DNA of 64,000 bases from Limonium bicolor (GCA_023374045.1 CM041776.1:473421375-473485374), one strand, 5' to 3'; shown: positions 52,301 through 62,800, counted from the stretch's first letter. The notes: generated by a model from the sequence alone, not told the origin. Program-made: numbers and translations.

Positions 52301-53470
52301 TGACTCCAATGAGTACTAGATAATACATTAACCCTAAGGAACAAACCCTAGGTTAAAAATGTGCTTTAAGGTATTAAGGTGATTGTTTTACCTTGGTTTC
52401 TCAAGACAAGCTTGGATATGAAGCAAGAAGGACCTCCTCAATCCTTTGAAGAGTAGAAACAAGCTAGAACAAGGCATTAAAATGAAGCCTCATGAGCATA
52501 CATTTTCGGTCAAGAAAAAGTGATGGAAACCTAGATTTTCTTACACTTTCTTTACCTTAAGAGAATGGAGAAGCCAATGGAGTCTCCAAACTTGAATTTC
52601 CTCCTCTAATGGTGGTTTGGCTTGGCACCAAATCAAAGCTCTTGAGTTTTGAAAATATAAAGAGAGAGCTTGAGCTAACTAAGAATATGTAATTTGTTTT
52701 GGTTTTGGAGCTAAAATGAGTAAGTTGTGTGCAAGAGAAGGTGGAGCTAGCATGGAGTCTTCACGTTAATGGAGAAGGGAGAGATCTTGAGAAACCGTGG
52801 GCAAGAGAGAATGAAGAGGTGAGGAGAGAGGTGAGTAAAATGAGAATTTATCTTATAAAGTAATAGTACTTTTGCTTTATAACTCTTTATTTGCTTAATG
52901 ACTCATAAAGGTGGTGACTCACCTTATAAAAACCGGCCCCCATTTAATAATAAGGGTACTTAAGTCTTTGTTGACCAAATCTCACTTATATTGACTTATG
53001 TTATAAACTAGCTTAATTAAGTTACTATTCACAAAACAAGGCACATTGTTGTGAAATTTTTGATTTCCCATTGATATAACTTCCAAATGTGATACTATAT
53101 AGTACACATGTTAATTAAAGAGTAATGATGGACATTTAGCCATTCAAAACTCATTTACAAGACAATTTTTCAAAAATGTGCTTTAAGACTCCTTAAGCAC
53201 ATTTTGTGTTTTAACTTGTTTTCAAGCTTGGTTTTCTTTGGTAATTGATTTAAAATGACCATTAGGATATTACTAAGGTCTTAGAACAATATTTGGGTAC
53301 TCTCCCAAGTCTCTCCAAGCTTAGAGCACGTTTTTGCTTAAACTGCTCTTTTGGTGTTTCCTTATATTTTCTTTGATTAGAAATGTTTCTTAATGTTTCT
53401 AAGGCATTATTTAGCCTCCTTATATCTTAGTTTATCATTTAAACACCATATCTAAGTTTGGGGTATTTCA
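49364..53470 (-). repeat. 3' LTR of element C, about 4.1 kb
   Basis: It matches the 5' LTR end to end and is 30 bp shorter because of small deletions, for example lost G or A bases near 49374 and 49620-49645. It has TG...CA ends and abuts the polypurine tract at 53471. Confidence 0.93.
50841..51160. repeat. GTCCGACCCA / TGGGTCGGAC palindrome array in the 3' LTR
   Basis: Roughly 75-80 bp units each hold one or two GTCCGACCCA motifs followed, after 5-7 bases, by the inverse TGGGTCGGAC and then CATTCCAGAA. Each unit can therefore form a hairpin with a 10-bp stem. About five units are present. Similarity between units suggests tandem amplification. Confidence 0.88.
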
Positions 53471-53487
53471 ATCTACCCCCCTTAAAA
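53471..53487 (-). other. Polypurine tract of element C
   Basis: On the minus strand the sequence AAGGGGGGTAGAT precedes the 3' LTR start. A similar tract, CCCCCCTTAAAAAGG on the plus strand, recurs near 53741 closer to the end of pol and could be a second, internal tract. Confidence 0.85.
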
Positions 53488-53782
53488 GAACTTTGTCCTC
53501 AAAGTTCACATATGTGCTTAACCATTCACGGTACTCAATTCCCTTAATCTTAACACCACATCTTATATTCACATTCACACATCTCAAGACTCAAAGGTCA
53601 ATCTCAAATACAATACATAAGTATTATACATAACTCAAACTTAACACCAAAGTGTAGCAACTTACACAAATTCACATCTTAAATAACCAAACAAACGACA
53701 AACATGATCGTCTCCTAACTCAAAAGCGAGGAAGCTCTACCCCCCTTAAAAAGGGGTACGCCCCGTACCCTATACAGACGAT
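53488..53782 (-). other. 3' untranslated region of element C
   Basis: Non-coding sequence between the pol stop codon (53783) and the polypurine tract. It contains CCCCCCTTAAAAAGGGG with neighbouring GTACGCCCCGTAC, a small palindrome near 53756-53770. Confidence 0.7.
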
Positions 53783-55162
53783 CTAGTCAGTAAACAAAGA
53801 AGGGTACTTCGCCCTCATCTTATCCTCTAATTCCCACGTGGCCTCTTCGACATCCTGGTTAGACCAGAGAACCTTCACCAGTCGCACTGACTTATGGCGA
53901 GTGTCCCTAGTCTTACTGTCCAAGATTCTCTGAGGAGTCTCCACTGATCTCATATTTGGTTCTAAAGTCAACCTCTCAGGTTCTAACACATGGGAGGGGT
54001 GGTGCATGTATTTCTTTAGCTGTGAAACATGAAAAACATTATGCACTTTACCCAGCTCAGCAGGTAAATTCAACCTGTAAGCAACCGGGCCCACCCGCTC
54101 CGTAATCTCATAAGGACCAACAAATTTCGGGCTTAATTTGCCCTTCTGCCCAAACCTGAATACACCCTTCATCGGTGAAACTCGCAGAAATACCTGGTCG
54201 CCCACTGCGAACTCCAGGTCCCGTCGTCGAACATCAGCATACGACTTCTGCCTATCTTGAGCAGCTTCATGTTCTCCCTGATTTGCTGAACTTCAGCCTT
54301 AACTTGCTCTAAGTACTCTGGTCCTATAATGACCGTCTCACTCGACTCATCCCAGCAGAGCGGTGTACGACATGGTCTACCGTACAACGCTTGAAAAGGT
54401 GCCATCTTGATCGAAGCGTGATAGCTGTTGTTGTATGAAAACTCGATCAGATGTAGTCTGTCAATCCAACTGCCCTGGAAGTCTAAGGCACATGCTCTCA
54501 GCATGTCCTCGAGTGTCTGAATAGTACGCTCAGTCTGACCATCTGTCTGAGGATGGAACGCGGTACTCAGCTTGAGTTCTGTACCCAACGCTTCTCTGGT
54601 AGCTCTCCAGTACCTCGAAAGGAATCTGGTATCTCTATCTGACACTATGGTCTTCGGTATCCCGTGATGTCTCATGATTTCTTTCTCAAACAACTCAGCT
54701 AATTTGGTCACCGTCCAAGTATCCTTCATCGGTATGAATCGGGCTACTTTGGTAAGGCGATCCACCACCACCCATATCATGTTGAGACCTCCCCTAGCAG
54801 GTGGAAGCCCAACTACAAGTCCATGGAGATATCATGGAACTTCCACTCCGGAACTGGCATCGACTGTACCATTCCGCCCGGTCGTCGGTGCTCAAATTTC
54901 ACCTTCTGGCATGTGAGACACCTCAAGACGAACTCGGTAACATCTGTCTTCATCCCCGACCACCAGAAGTATCTCTTCATGTCTTTATACATTTTAGAGG
55001 CTCCCGGATGGATGGAAACTGAAGAACAGTGTGATTCTCTAAGTATACGGTCTTTCAGATCCGTGTTGCCCCGTGGTATGCATAACCGGCCCTTAAGTCT
55101 GATCAGATCATCATCATCATGAAGTCTGAAGTCGTATTTCTGACTCTCAAAGGTACCATCTG
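53783..55162 (-). pseudogene. pol: Element C integrase with chromodomain, frameshifted
   Basis: An HHCC zinc-binding region lies near 55010-54900 (ESHCSSVSIHPGASKMYKDM, then CLTCQKVK). The catalytic core at 54780-54169 shows VVVDRLTKVARF, SDRDTRFLSRYW and HPQTDGQTERT, the D, D and E of the family. The C-terminal part at 54205-53783 has FVGPYEITERVGPVAYRL, VFHVSQLKKY and a terminal chromodomain-like VKVLWSNQDVEEATWELED, which places the element among chromoviruses and closest to Tekay/Del. One-base losses near 54790 and 54230 break the frame. The chromodomain would direct insertion into heterochromatin. Confidence 0.92.
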
Positions 55163-56404
55163 TCAGCTTCTGTCTGACCTCTCCATGTACTCATCTGTCC
55201 TCTGAGCCTCTCGCACCTCATCAACCAAGCTGGAGAAAGAAACTAGCGAATGGAGTGAGTGTGCTCGACGGCTCAGGGCGTCTGCTACAACATTGGCCTT
55301 CCCCTCTTTGTATTGGAGGTCAATGTCATAGTCTTTCAGAAACTCTAACCATCTCCTCTGTCGAAGATTCAACTCCTTCTGAGTGAATATGTATCTCAAA
55401 CTCTTGATCGGTGTAGATCGTCACACTAACCCCGTATAAGTAGTGGCGCCATATCTTCAAAGCGAAGACTACAGCTCCCAGCTCCAAATCATGTGTGGGG
55501 TAGTTCTCCTCATGTTTCTTCAACTGGCGTGAGGCATATGCCACCACCTTGCCATGTTGCATGAGCACGCAACCCAGCCCTCTGCCGGATGCATCACAAT
55601 AAACCTCAAAGCCCTCTGTACCGTCTGGAATGGTCAGAACCGGTGCAGTGGTCAGTGAGTCCTTCAAGCTCTGAAATGATCTCTCACAGTCAACCGTCCA
55701 CAAGAACGGTGCATCCTTCTTCATCAGACTGGTCATCGGTTTCGCGACCTTGCTGAAATCCCTAACAAACCTCCTGTAGTAACCTGCCAGACCGAGAAAG
55801 CTCCGGATGTCGGTAACAGTCTTCGGCCTTGGCCAAGTACGTACGGCATCAATCTTCTGGATCCACTGAGATCCCAGCATCTGAGATGACATGACCTAGG
55901 AAAGAGACCTGGTCAAGCCAAAACTCACATTTGGAGAACTTAGCATATAGCTGGTTCTCCCTCAATATTTCCAATACCTCCTCAGATGTTCCTCATGTTC
56001 AACCTTAGATTTCGAGTATATCAAAATGTCATCAATAAACACCACAACCGACTTGTCCAGCTGCTCCCGGAACAAGCGGTTCATCAGATCCATAAACTTC
56101 GCCGGTGCGTTCGACAAACCGAACGGCATCACTGTAAACTCATAGTGGCCGTATCGTGTCCGGAATGCCGTCTTCTCAATGTCTCCCTCCTTAATGGCTA
56201 TCTGATGATACCCCGATCTGAGATCAATCTTGGAGAACACAGATGCTCCCTTCAACTGATCGAACAGATCGTCAATGCGGGGTAGTGGGTACTTATTCTT
56301 CACTGTCACTGCATTCAGCTCTCTGTAGTCGATGCAGAGGCGGAGACTACCATCCTTCTTCTTCACGAAGAGGACTGGCGCTCCCCATGGTGAGACACTT
56401 GGTC
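55163..56404 (-). pseudogene. pol: Element C reverse transcriptase and RNase H, frameshifted
   Basis: Reverse transcriptase is seen at 56366-55962: [46 protein letters not shown] and the catalytic FIDD near 56030. RNase H lies in 55892-55326 and continues to 55163 in another frame, with [31 protein letters not shown] and DALSRRAHS. Shifts of one to two bases near 56395, 55975, 55870, 55410 and 55180 break the frame, while the encoded motifs remain well conserved. They would copy element RNA to DNA in the particle. This copy cannot make a full enzyme. Confidence 0.92.
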
Positions 56405-57111
56405 TTATAAATCCCTTAACAAATCTTTCAATTGTTCCTTTAACTCAGTCATTTCTGCCGGAGCCATACGGTATGGTGCCTTGGCTATCGGTCCGGTACC
56501 AGGTAGCAGCTCGATGGTGAACTCTACCTCCCGAGTGGGTGGCATGCCGGGCAGTTCCCGTGGAAATAAGTCGGGGAACTCCGACACTACCGGTAAGTCG
56601 GGGTCGAACTCAGGGTCTCTCTCTATGTCCTGTACATAGCAGAGGTACACTTCTTCCTTTCTCCTCAATTCCTTATACATTGCCATGGCGGTGATGATCT
56701 TAGTCGAAGGCTCTCTGGGCCTCTGGCGGTATGATATTGTTACCCCAGACGGACTCTTGAGCAGCAATCTATGCTCGGCGCAAAGGATACGTCCCTTGTG
56801 CCGCTCCAACCAGTTCATCCCGAAGATAACATCAAATCCTAACTCACTGAACTCAATGAAACTGACTGGAAAGTCTTCTCCCTTAATTCTGACAGTGGCA
56901 CCTCGGTAGTAACGAGTGCAATGAACCTTCTCCTTAGACGGGAGCGTAACCGTGAAGTCGGGTAGCTCATCAGCGTCTAGCCCCAACCTGCTCGCGAAAG
57001 ATGCCGAGACAAAGGTATGTGAGGCCCCTGAGTCGAAGAGAACTGATGCCTCAATCCCATTAATCGGAAAGGTGCCGGTGAGGATAGTACCGCTGGCGTC
57101 GGCCTGTGCCT
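56405..57111 (-). CDS. pro: Element C protease and start of reverse transcriptase
   Basis: Read from the acceptor at 57111 the frame opens with [15 protein letters not shown] and the retropepsin active site [11 protein letters not shown] near 57025. [18 protein letters not shown], typical of chromovirus proteases, follows. It then runs through [20 protein letters not shown] and [15 protein letters not shown] into the reverse transcriptase. A small deletion near 56395 shifts the frame in the conserved segment before FIRPS. The protease itself is intact. The enzyme would cut the Gag-Pol polyprotein in the particle. Confidence 0.9.
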
Positions 57112-58180
57112 CTGCAAGTATGCTTAGTGCACCTTCCGTACCAAGTCCATAACCTAATTGTGTTCACAAGCTTCATGAGTATTGATGGTATAACAAGAGT
57201 CGTAACAATTTATATGAACAACACTGTTATTTTATTCATGACCATCCCGTTTACAACATGTGCTTTAATCTTACATCTCATTCCTCATCTCATTCTAACG
57301 TTACATGGCTAATATTGTCTAAAGGTTAGGTTTAATCTTCCAGGTCTCATATGCGTCGCATTGATTACTGCTAACGGTGCTGTATTCGACTTGATCCTCT
57401 TAATCCCATGGTATAACATCCTTGATTCTCCTCCCATAATTAATACATCTCCTGATTTAAGTACCAACTTATTCGCACGGTCCGCACGCTTCTGCTCGCC
57501 GTATAAAAACTCTGCATCATCCCCAATGGACCAAGACACTACGGGTATCCCTCTTTCGAGAGACTCCGTTGTCTCGTCCTTATCCTGGTGCAGTCCAAGT
57601 CGCCCATCCTTCTCGTAGAAGTTCACAATGCAAATGTCTGCCCGAATGTCTGGAATCGGTTCAGCTTCCAATTGCTGAGCGATTTCCACGACTTGTGTAA
57701 TAACTGGATGGAACTCTTCGGGTATTCCCGGTGGTGAGACTCCATCTTGCATCCTCGTGGTTTGGTAATTCTTGGCATACGGATTCCAATCCTTGCCCAA
57801 GCTCATCATTTTTAATTTCATCCTTGCTCCCCCTGGGTACTCCGGTGTGTAGAAACCTCCCGGTCCCATTCCTAGTTGATTGCATCTTCTGATGATGGCT
57901 ATTTGTGCTTCGGGTGTCAGGTATCCCCTTAATAAAATCATACCTGGGCGGATAACCTGACATTGTTCGGTTGGAAAGTCTATGGGTTCGATGTCGGTGT
58001 GCTCCGGGTTAGGTGTAGATGGTATTGGATAGCGGATGTTGAAGCTTCCTAAAGTGGTAGTAGGTTATATCTTACTTAAGTTCTAATCTCATCTTATTCT
58101 TACTTAACTCATTTATTCACCAAACATGCATGATAATGCGGTAAGCAGGTAGTTTTATTACTAAATGGTTATAGCAGTAC
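57112..58180 (-). other. Alternative intron 3 containing the AlkB exon (1069 bp)
   Basis: The donor at 58180 (CCAG then GTACTG) can pair with the acceptor ACTTTAG before 58048 (132-bp intron, AlkB included) or with ACTTGCAG before 57111 (1069-bp intron, AlkB skipped). Both acceptors leave two bases that complete the same phase-1 codon, so both products are in frame. CTAAG lies shortly upstream of the distal acceptor. The upstream acceptor has a weak pyrimidine tract, which would favour regulated use. Inferred from sequence only. Confidence 0.7.
57309..58048 (-). CDS. AlkB-type Fe(II)/2-oxoglutarate dioxygenase exon carried by element C
   Basis: The family removes methyl groups from nucleic-acid bases by oxidation. 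This frame is open from the acceptor at 58048 to a TAG at 57311-57309. Numbered from the ATG at 57941 (210 residues), it has the iron ligands H118 and D120 in LGLHQDKDE and H178 in YHGI, and the 2-oxoglutarate-binding arginines R202 and R208 in GRLNLTFRQ. GPGGFY, LKMMSLGK, ADICIVNFY and VSWSIGDDAEFLYG are like plant ALKBH1-type proteins, as is VIRPGMILL just upstream of the domain core. It lies between gag and protease on the same strand. Splicing from 58181 to 58048 adds a Pro-rich linker of about 36 residues and fuses it in frame to Gag, giving about 658 codons. It has no stop or frameshift. The substrate (m6A, m1A, DNA or RNA) is unknown. Confidence 0.93.
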
Positions 58181-58522
58181 CTGGCCTCGATGAGGGTTCA
58201 GGCTCATCGTCCCGGTCCACCATGTGTAGTGTGGGTCCCGTCTTCTGGGTCACCCTTGGGTTCTTGTTCGCCGCCTGTTGCACCTTCCTCTGACCGTCAG
58301 ATCCAGCTCCCTGATCGGTCTTGCCCTTGCCCCTGGTGTCGGGCCTATAGGCTCTGCTAGCAGGATTCCAGTAGCACTCATACGCTCGGTGCCCGTAAAC
58401 TCCACAAAAGTTACACTCCACCTTATTCCCCTTACAATCGAGCCCGGGGTGGTCCTTGTGACACCACCTACAAATGTAGCGTCGCTGGTAGCCACCACCG
58501 GCTCCCTTCTCAGTCTCAGATC
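58181..58522 (-). CDS. gag: Element C gag, exon 3 (two zinc knuckles)
   Basis: It joins exon 2 in frame (phase 1). Two adjacent Cys/His clusters are visible: CRWCHKDHPGLDC and CNFCGVYGHRAYEC, the second a canonical CX2CX4HX4C nucleic-acid-binding knuckle. A charged linker ending DRDDEPEPSSRP follows. It ends in phase 1 at 58181, where donor GTACTG begins. If the donor is not used, the frame reads only five more residues to a stop. Confidence 0.85.
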
Positions 58523-58602
58523 CTGATAATTCATAATATTAGTACTCATTTCTCAAACGGTTACTAAGTTGTTTCTTAACCCAAACAATACCAATCCCTT
58601 AC
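58523..58602 (-). other. Gag intron 2 (80 bp)
   Basis: It runs from GTAAGG (a strong donor) to TTATCAG, with TACTAAT about 20 bases before the acceptor. It is AT-rich and contains stops. Removing it restores an in-frame join in phase 1 between the Lys-rich linker and the zinc-knuckle exon. Confidence 0.78.
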
Positions 58603-58855
58603 CCTTTGGCGCCCTAGAGCGCAGGGGTGTAGCTGCATAAGCATATGTCAACTTCAATGGCTCTTCCGGAGCCTTCTCTTTTTCCTCCTTCCCCTTTGGG
58701 TTCTGACTTTTCTAGGCCTGAGGCTGGTACTTCTGTTTCTTGTACCCACCTTGCCCTTGACTCTCCGAGCTCTTACCAGCATTCTTCCTCTTAGCATTCT
58801 CCTCGTCCCTCAGCTGGACGGTTATTTCAACCTTAGCAGCGGCATGATAGCACTC
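58603..58855 (-). CDS. gag: Element C gag, exon 2
   Basis: It starts after a CAG acceptor with ECYHAAAKVEITVQLRDEENAKR, which continues the capsid frame in phase 0. It is open for 84 codons but for one TAG at 58714-58712 (likely from CAG). The middle is Lys/Gln/Gly-rich, as is usual between capsid and zinc knuckles. It ends in phase 1 before GTAAGG at 58602. Confidence 0.75.
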
Positions 58856-58941
58856 CTGCTTTCCACAGTATTAGTCACTCTTATTTTCTTACAATCTAGG
58901 CCTTACTCATCACTTACTCAAATCTCAATCATTCTTATTAC
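58856..58941 (-). other. Gag intron 1 (86 bp)
   Basis: It runs from GTAATAAG to AAAGCAG on the minus strand, with a branch-point-like GACTAATAC 14-20 bases before the acceptor, AT-rich and with stops in the gag frame. Removing it joins two conserved gag segments in the same frame. It is an inferred spliceosomal intron. Confidence 0.75.
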
Positions 58942-59595
58942 CTGCAAGGTAGTGTAACTCGTCAGCCCCATGCCGTAGCGGAGTCGATGGCTAAGCCCGC
59001 CATAGAAGCGGTCCACCAGGATCTGGTCAGAATATCCAAGACCTGGCAGAAGACGGAGCAAGGCGGTGAACTCCGAGTAATACTCGTCCACCGTCATGTT
59101 GTCTGTCTGCTTAGGCGCATCCAACTGCAAGCGCTTCTTCGTCTGGACATGGGCGGGGTAGTACTTTGCTCACAGCAAGGCGGTGTACTGCTCCCAGCCG
59201 AACTCTGGATTGGCCACATGCTCGGCCCTCACTAGCTTCCACCAATCGCCTGCCGCCCCCTTCAGATAAAAGGCAGCCAGACGCACCTTGATCCCAGCAG
59301 GGACGTCAAGGGTCTCGAAGGCGGTCTCCAGCTCGGAGATGTACGCCTCAAGCTTGGCGGGATCGGTCTCCCCCTTAAAGTGTGCGGGTCGAAGATCTGC
59401 AAGACTCTTCACCCAATTCGGTTCCCTGGGTTGTGGCGGTGGAGGTGGTGCACCCACACCAGGCTGATAGCCCATATGCCCTAATGCGGCAGCTACGATC
59501 TCTGCGATCGTCTGCCCTCCCGGTATTCCAGAAGCATCATCACCCTGGCCGCGACCTCGGCTTCCTCTAGGACGTCCTGCCATCTGAACAAGCAT
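58942..59595 (-). CDS. gag: Element C gag, exon 1 (capsid part)
   Basis: The frame begins at 59595 (MLVQ) or more likely at the second ATG, 59583 (MAGRPRGSRGRG). It has the gypsy capsid signature: SLADLRPAHFKGETDPAKLEAYISELE, then AAFYLKGAAGDWWK, MTVDEYYSEFTALLRLLPGL and LVDRFYGGLSHRLRYGM. It is in one frame over 650 bp, except for an in-frame TGA at 59172-59170 where relatives have a sense codon; CGA to TGA is the simplest explanation. The exon ends at TTGCAG with donor GTAATAAG at 58941. Gag forms the virus-like particle and packages element RNA. Confidence 0.85.
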
Positions 59596-59792
59596 AACTC
59601 ACATTAAATTCGTATTCACCACTGTTTCGGTTAACGAATTTATAACGTCCGTAGACGATCCACACTTATTAGTGGTCATCTGACTCTACTCACTCTAACT
59701 TCTCACACCCTTCACCCATCTCTTATTCCTTAACTTATATCCTAACTCGGTGGTTACTTATGTCCGGTATTTCTTGATCAGAGCGTAACTAC
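59596..59792 (-). other. 5' untranslated leader of element C
   Basis: It lies between the primer-binding site and the first gag ATG. No reading frame or clear structure was recognised. By position it would hold the packaging signal. Confidence 0.6.
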
Positions 59793-59804
59793 GCTCTGAT
59801 ACCA
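59793..59804 (-). other. Primer-binding site (initiator tRNA-Met)
   Basis: On the element's strand TGGTATCAGAGC lies five bases inside the 5' LTR. It is complementary to the 3' end of plant initiator tRNA-Met, the usual minus-strand primer of Ty3/gypsy chromoviruses. Confidence 0.95.
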
Positions 59805-59809
59805 CTTTT

Positions 59810-62800
59810 TGTAACACCCGATCCAAAGCCAATCGTGGTTATCGCAAAACTGAACACTTAATCGAATACGTCGCAGCGGAAATAATAAACACCTGGACCT
59901 TGCCACGGTCTGATCATTAGAATATACCGGCCTTAACAATTACAACACTTATCCAAAATACATAACCAACCCAAAACATCACCATCCATAATACCGACAA
60001 CCAACCGAGTACAAGTAACTAAGTCATAATCACAACCTTACATCAGTTTAAATATAAACAGACGGGTGCACAGGCGCAACCCGAACTCAAAAATAAACAT
60101 CCCATCCTAAGTCTAACCGCTCCTACTCTCGTAGTGCGTCCTCATGGGTCTCTTACCTGTAAGTGTAAAAACAGCCCCCAAAGGGGGTCAACACGAATGC
60201 TGGTACACCCTCTCATGGCCCCCAAGCTAACGGGACTACGACGACTAATTGTCGATAGCATGGAAATTGATTACATACACAAGCATGATATGAAGTGCAA
60301 TAACAATAACCACAGATGAACATATATAGTTCACAAACAATGAACGACTCAAGCGTTCCCTTATCAAGTGGGTTAGTAACCCCCTCCTTAGTCCTCATTT
60401 CCTTAATCTCAGTTCCTTACCTTACCTTAATCTTAATCTCAACTTAGTCTCAGTATACAAACCGTTCCTGGAAGGGAATGGTTGTAGCTTAATTCGAACC
60501 TGGGATTTAGGTGATCCCACCGCACCATATTAATGCCACCTACTCTGGACGGGAGTCTAGCGTAGCTGAGCCGGCAACCGGCCCTAGGCTACAAGTCCGA
60601 AGACAAGTCCTTAAGCGGAGGGCGGATCTGATTCAGATACCGTCCCCCTTTTTCCTTAGCATGCATGACCGGAGATCGGTCCCGGGTTTCCTCACTCAAG
60701 TTCCAGTTAGTAGAAATCTTAATCACCATGTGCTAGCTAAGCCTTAACGGGCATTAACCAACAACCACCAAACTTAACTCTTATTCTTAACTCAGTAAGT
60801 ACTAAACTTGGTTAGTAACAATCTCAAGTCTTGCGGGTTAGTGTAAAGATAACACATACACAACGAGAACAAATATAACCGGTTGCATGCTTTATCTTGT
60901 TTTAGTCATAGCAATTAAACAGATAGCACACAAGCCGAGGGACACCTCGTTAGCAAGCAGGTCACAAGAAAGATTGTACCGTTCACCGTCGACGATCGTT
61001 TGGTTTATCTCCTTCCAAGTCCCAATTCACCAATCCTAAAACATTGGTTCATGTTTAGGCCATTAGTTATTTGCACCTTACTTAACTCACTTAATCCCTT
61101 AAAAATTCCCGATGAATATCCTCTTAAGTCCTTACCACTTAACTTACAAACTTAACTTTAGACATTAAGGTTCTTACTTATCTTAACTTGATTCCTTAAG
61201 TTCTTAGGGTACTAATCACTACCACCCTACCAAGAGTATACCTTATTACCAATTACCGTTCTTAGAATTCAATTTTTTTTTAAGTGTTAAGGGTCGTCCG
61301 ACCCACCGTCCGACCCACCCTCTGGGTCGGACCCTTCCAGTAACTTTCGAGTTTGAAAAACTCTACATGTCCGACCCACGTCCGACCCAACCATCTGGGT
61401 CGGACCATTCCAGAAATTTTTTCCATCTTCTAAACCTTCCATGTCCGACCCATGTCCGACCCAACCTTTTGGGTCAGACCATTCCAGAAACTTAACCGCC
61501 CTTTCAAACTCACCCGTCCGACCCATGTCCGACCCAAGTCCTCTGGGTCGGACCATTCCAGAACCTTTCCCTGGCGTTAAACAGAGGCCGTCCGACCCAA
61601 ACTTGGGTCGGACCCCTGGGTCGGACGCCACCAAAACATGCCCAAACTTTGCCAAATCTTCACTAAACTTTTCCTCAAGCCATCCAGTGTGTTCTAACAT
61701 CATTTAGACCCTTAAACTAATCTTAAACCATCCTCCAAATTCATTCCCAATCCTTTACACAATTCTTACAACAACTACTAACACTTAACACTTATTCCTC
61801 TCCTACATTTCAACATCCCTTTCACCTAGCACTTCTACCAGCCCAAAGTTCCTTCCTTATGAACTTGGCCACACCATATACACCACTTTCATCTATCTTA
61901 CACTTTCCAAGGTTTTCCTTAAATTCTAAACTCTAGTTTCTATCTAAATCATCTCAAGGTTTCACACTAACTCACATCAAACTTACCAAGGTTTCCTAGC
62001 TTCTTCTATCAACATTGGCCTAAGTCCTAAATACCCAAACACACTCTTTTTAATTCCTAGATCCTTCATAGTGATGCCTAAGTCATTATAACTCATCAAA
62101 ACACTTTATCTCACCCCTTTTTCATCGCGACAACCTCTAAAACTTCCTAGTACTTCCTTAGTCATTAAATTCCCTTAGAACATCTTAAACACTTAAGTTC
62201 TCCTTTAGATTTTTGCCATGGGTTCTCTAGTATATAGCACATCCTAACACTTGGTTTTTCTCCATCAACCAACCAATATCTCTCAAATTCTCATCACAAC
62301 ACCTTAACACACAATTTACACCAAAACTACACCGCAACATCATATAGTGCACAAACTTAAATGCTTGGCACTTAGGCCCTTAAATGACAATAATCTTAAC
62401 CACTGAATTTCCACATATATTTGCCTTTAACCTGCGAATACACACAACAAGGCTCCCATTGAAATAAAATGCTTCTTGTAATTCATTTCAACATTGTTTG
62501 ACTATCTCTTTTCTCATTGGCTCCTTAGTCCCAAGTTCTCAAACATAGTCATTGTTTCTCCTAGGTATATATAACCCTTTTCTAATGTAAACTCTACACT
62601 AAACTCATCACATATCTAAATCCCATTCCCTTAAACCACCTTAAGGTAAGTAATTTACCTTGTTCTTTTACAAGCTTTAAAAACTTTCTTCCTTAGGTTT
62701 TTCCTTCCTCAATCTCGGTCACCAATATATATCTCCTTGCCAATGTTCTAACCAATATCCAATGACTCCAATGAGTACTAGATAATACATTAACCCTAAG

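Noticed and set aside
57361..57618. Plus-strand open frames opposite AlkB and pol (also 56685-56909, 58278-58526, 54674-55122)
   Set aside because: They are antisense shadows of conserved retroelement coding sequence with no motifs of their own.
57309..58048. AlkB as an endogenous copy of a plant RNA virus
   Set aside because: The domain looks like plant ALKBH1-type proteins, no viral replicase sequence is near, and both flanks are gag and protease of the same retrotransposon in matching phase.
57309..58048. AlkB as an ordinary host gene that the element inserted beside
   Set aside because: The gag and protease sequences continue each other in frame when this segment is removed, so AlkB is inside the element rather than beside it.
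61287..61703. Minus-strand open frame of 138 codons in the 5' LTR (and shorter ones at 50837-51239)
   Set aside because: It is a translation of the GTCCGACCCA palindrome array; the similar frames in both strands and both LTRs, with repetitive SDPG-type residues, show it is not a protein gene.
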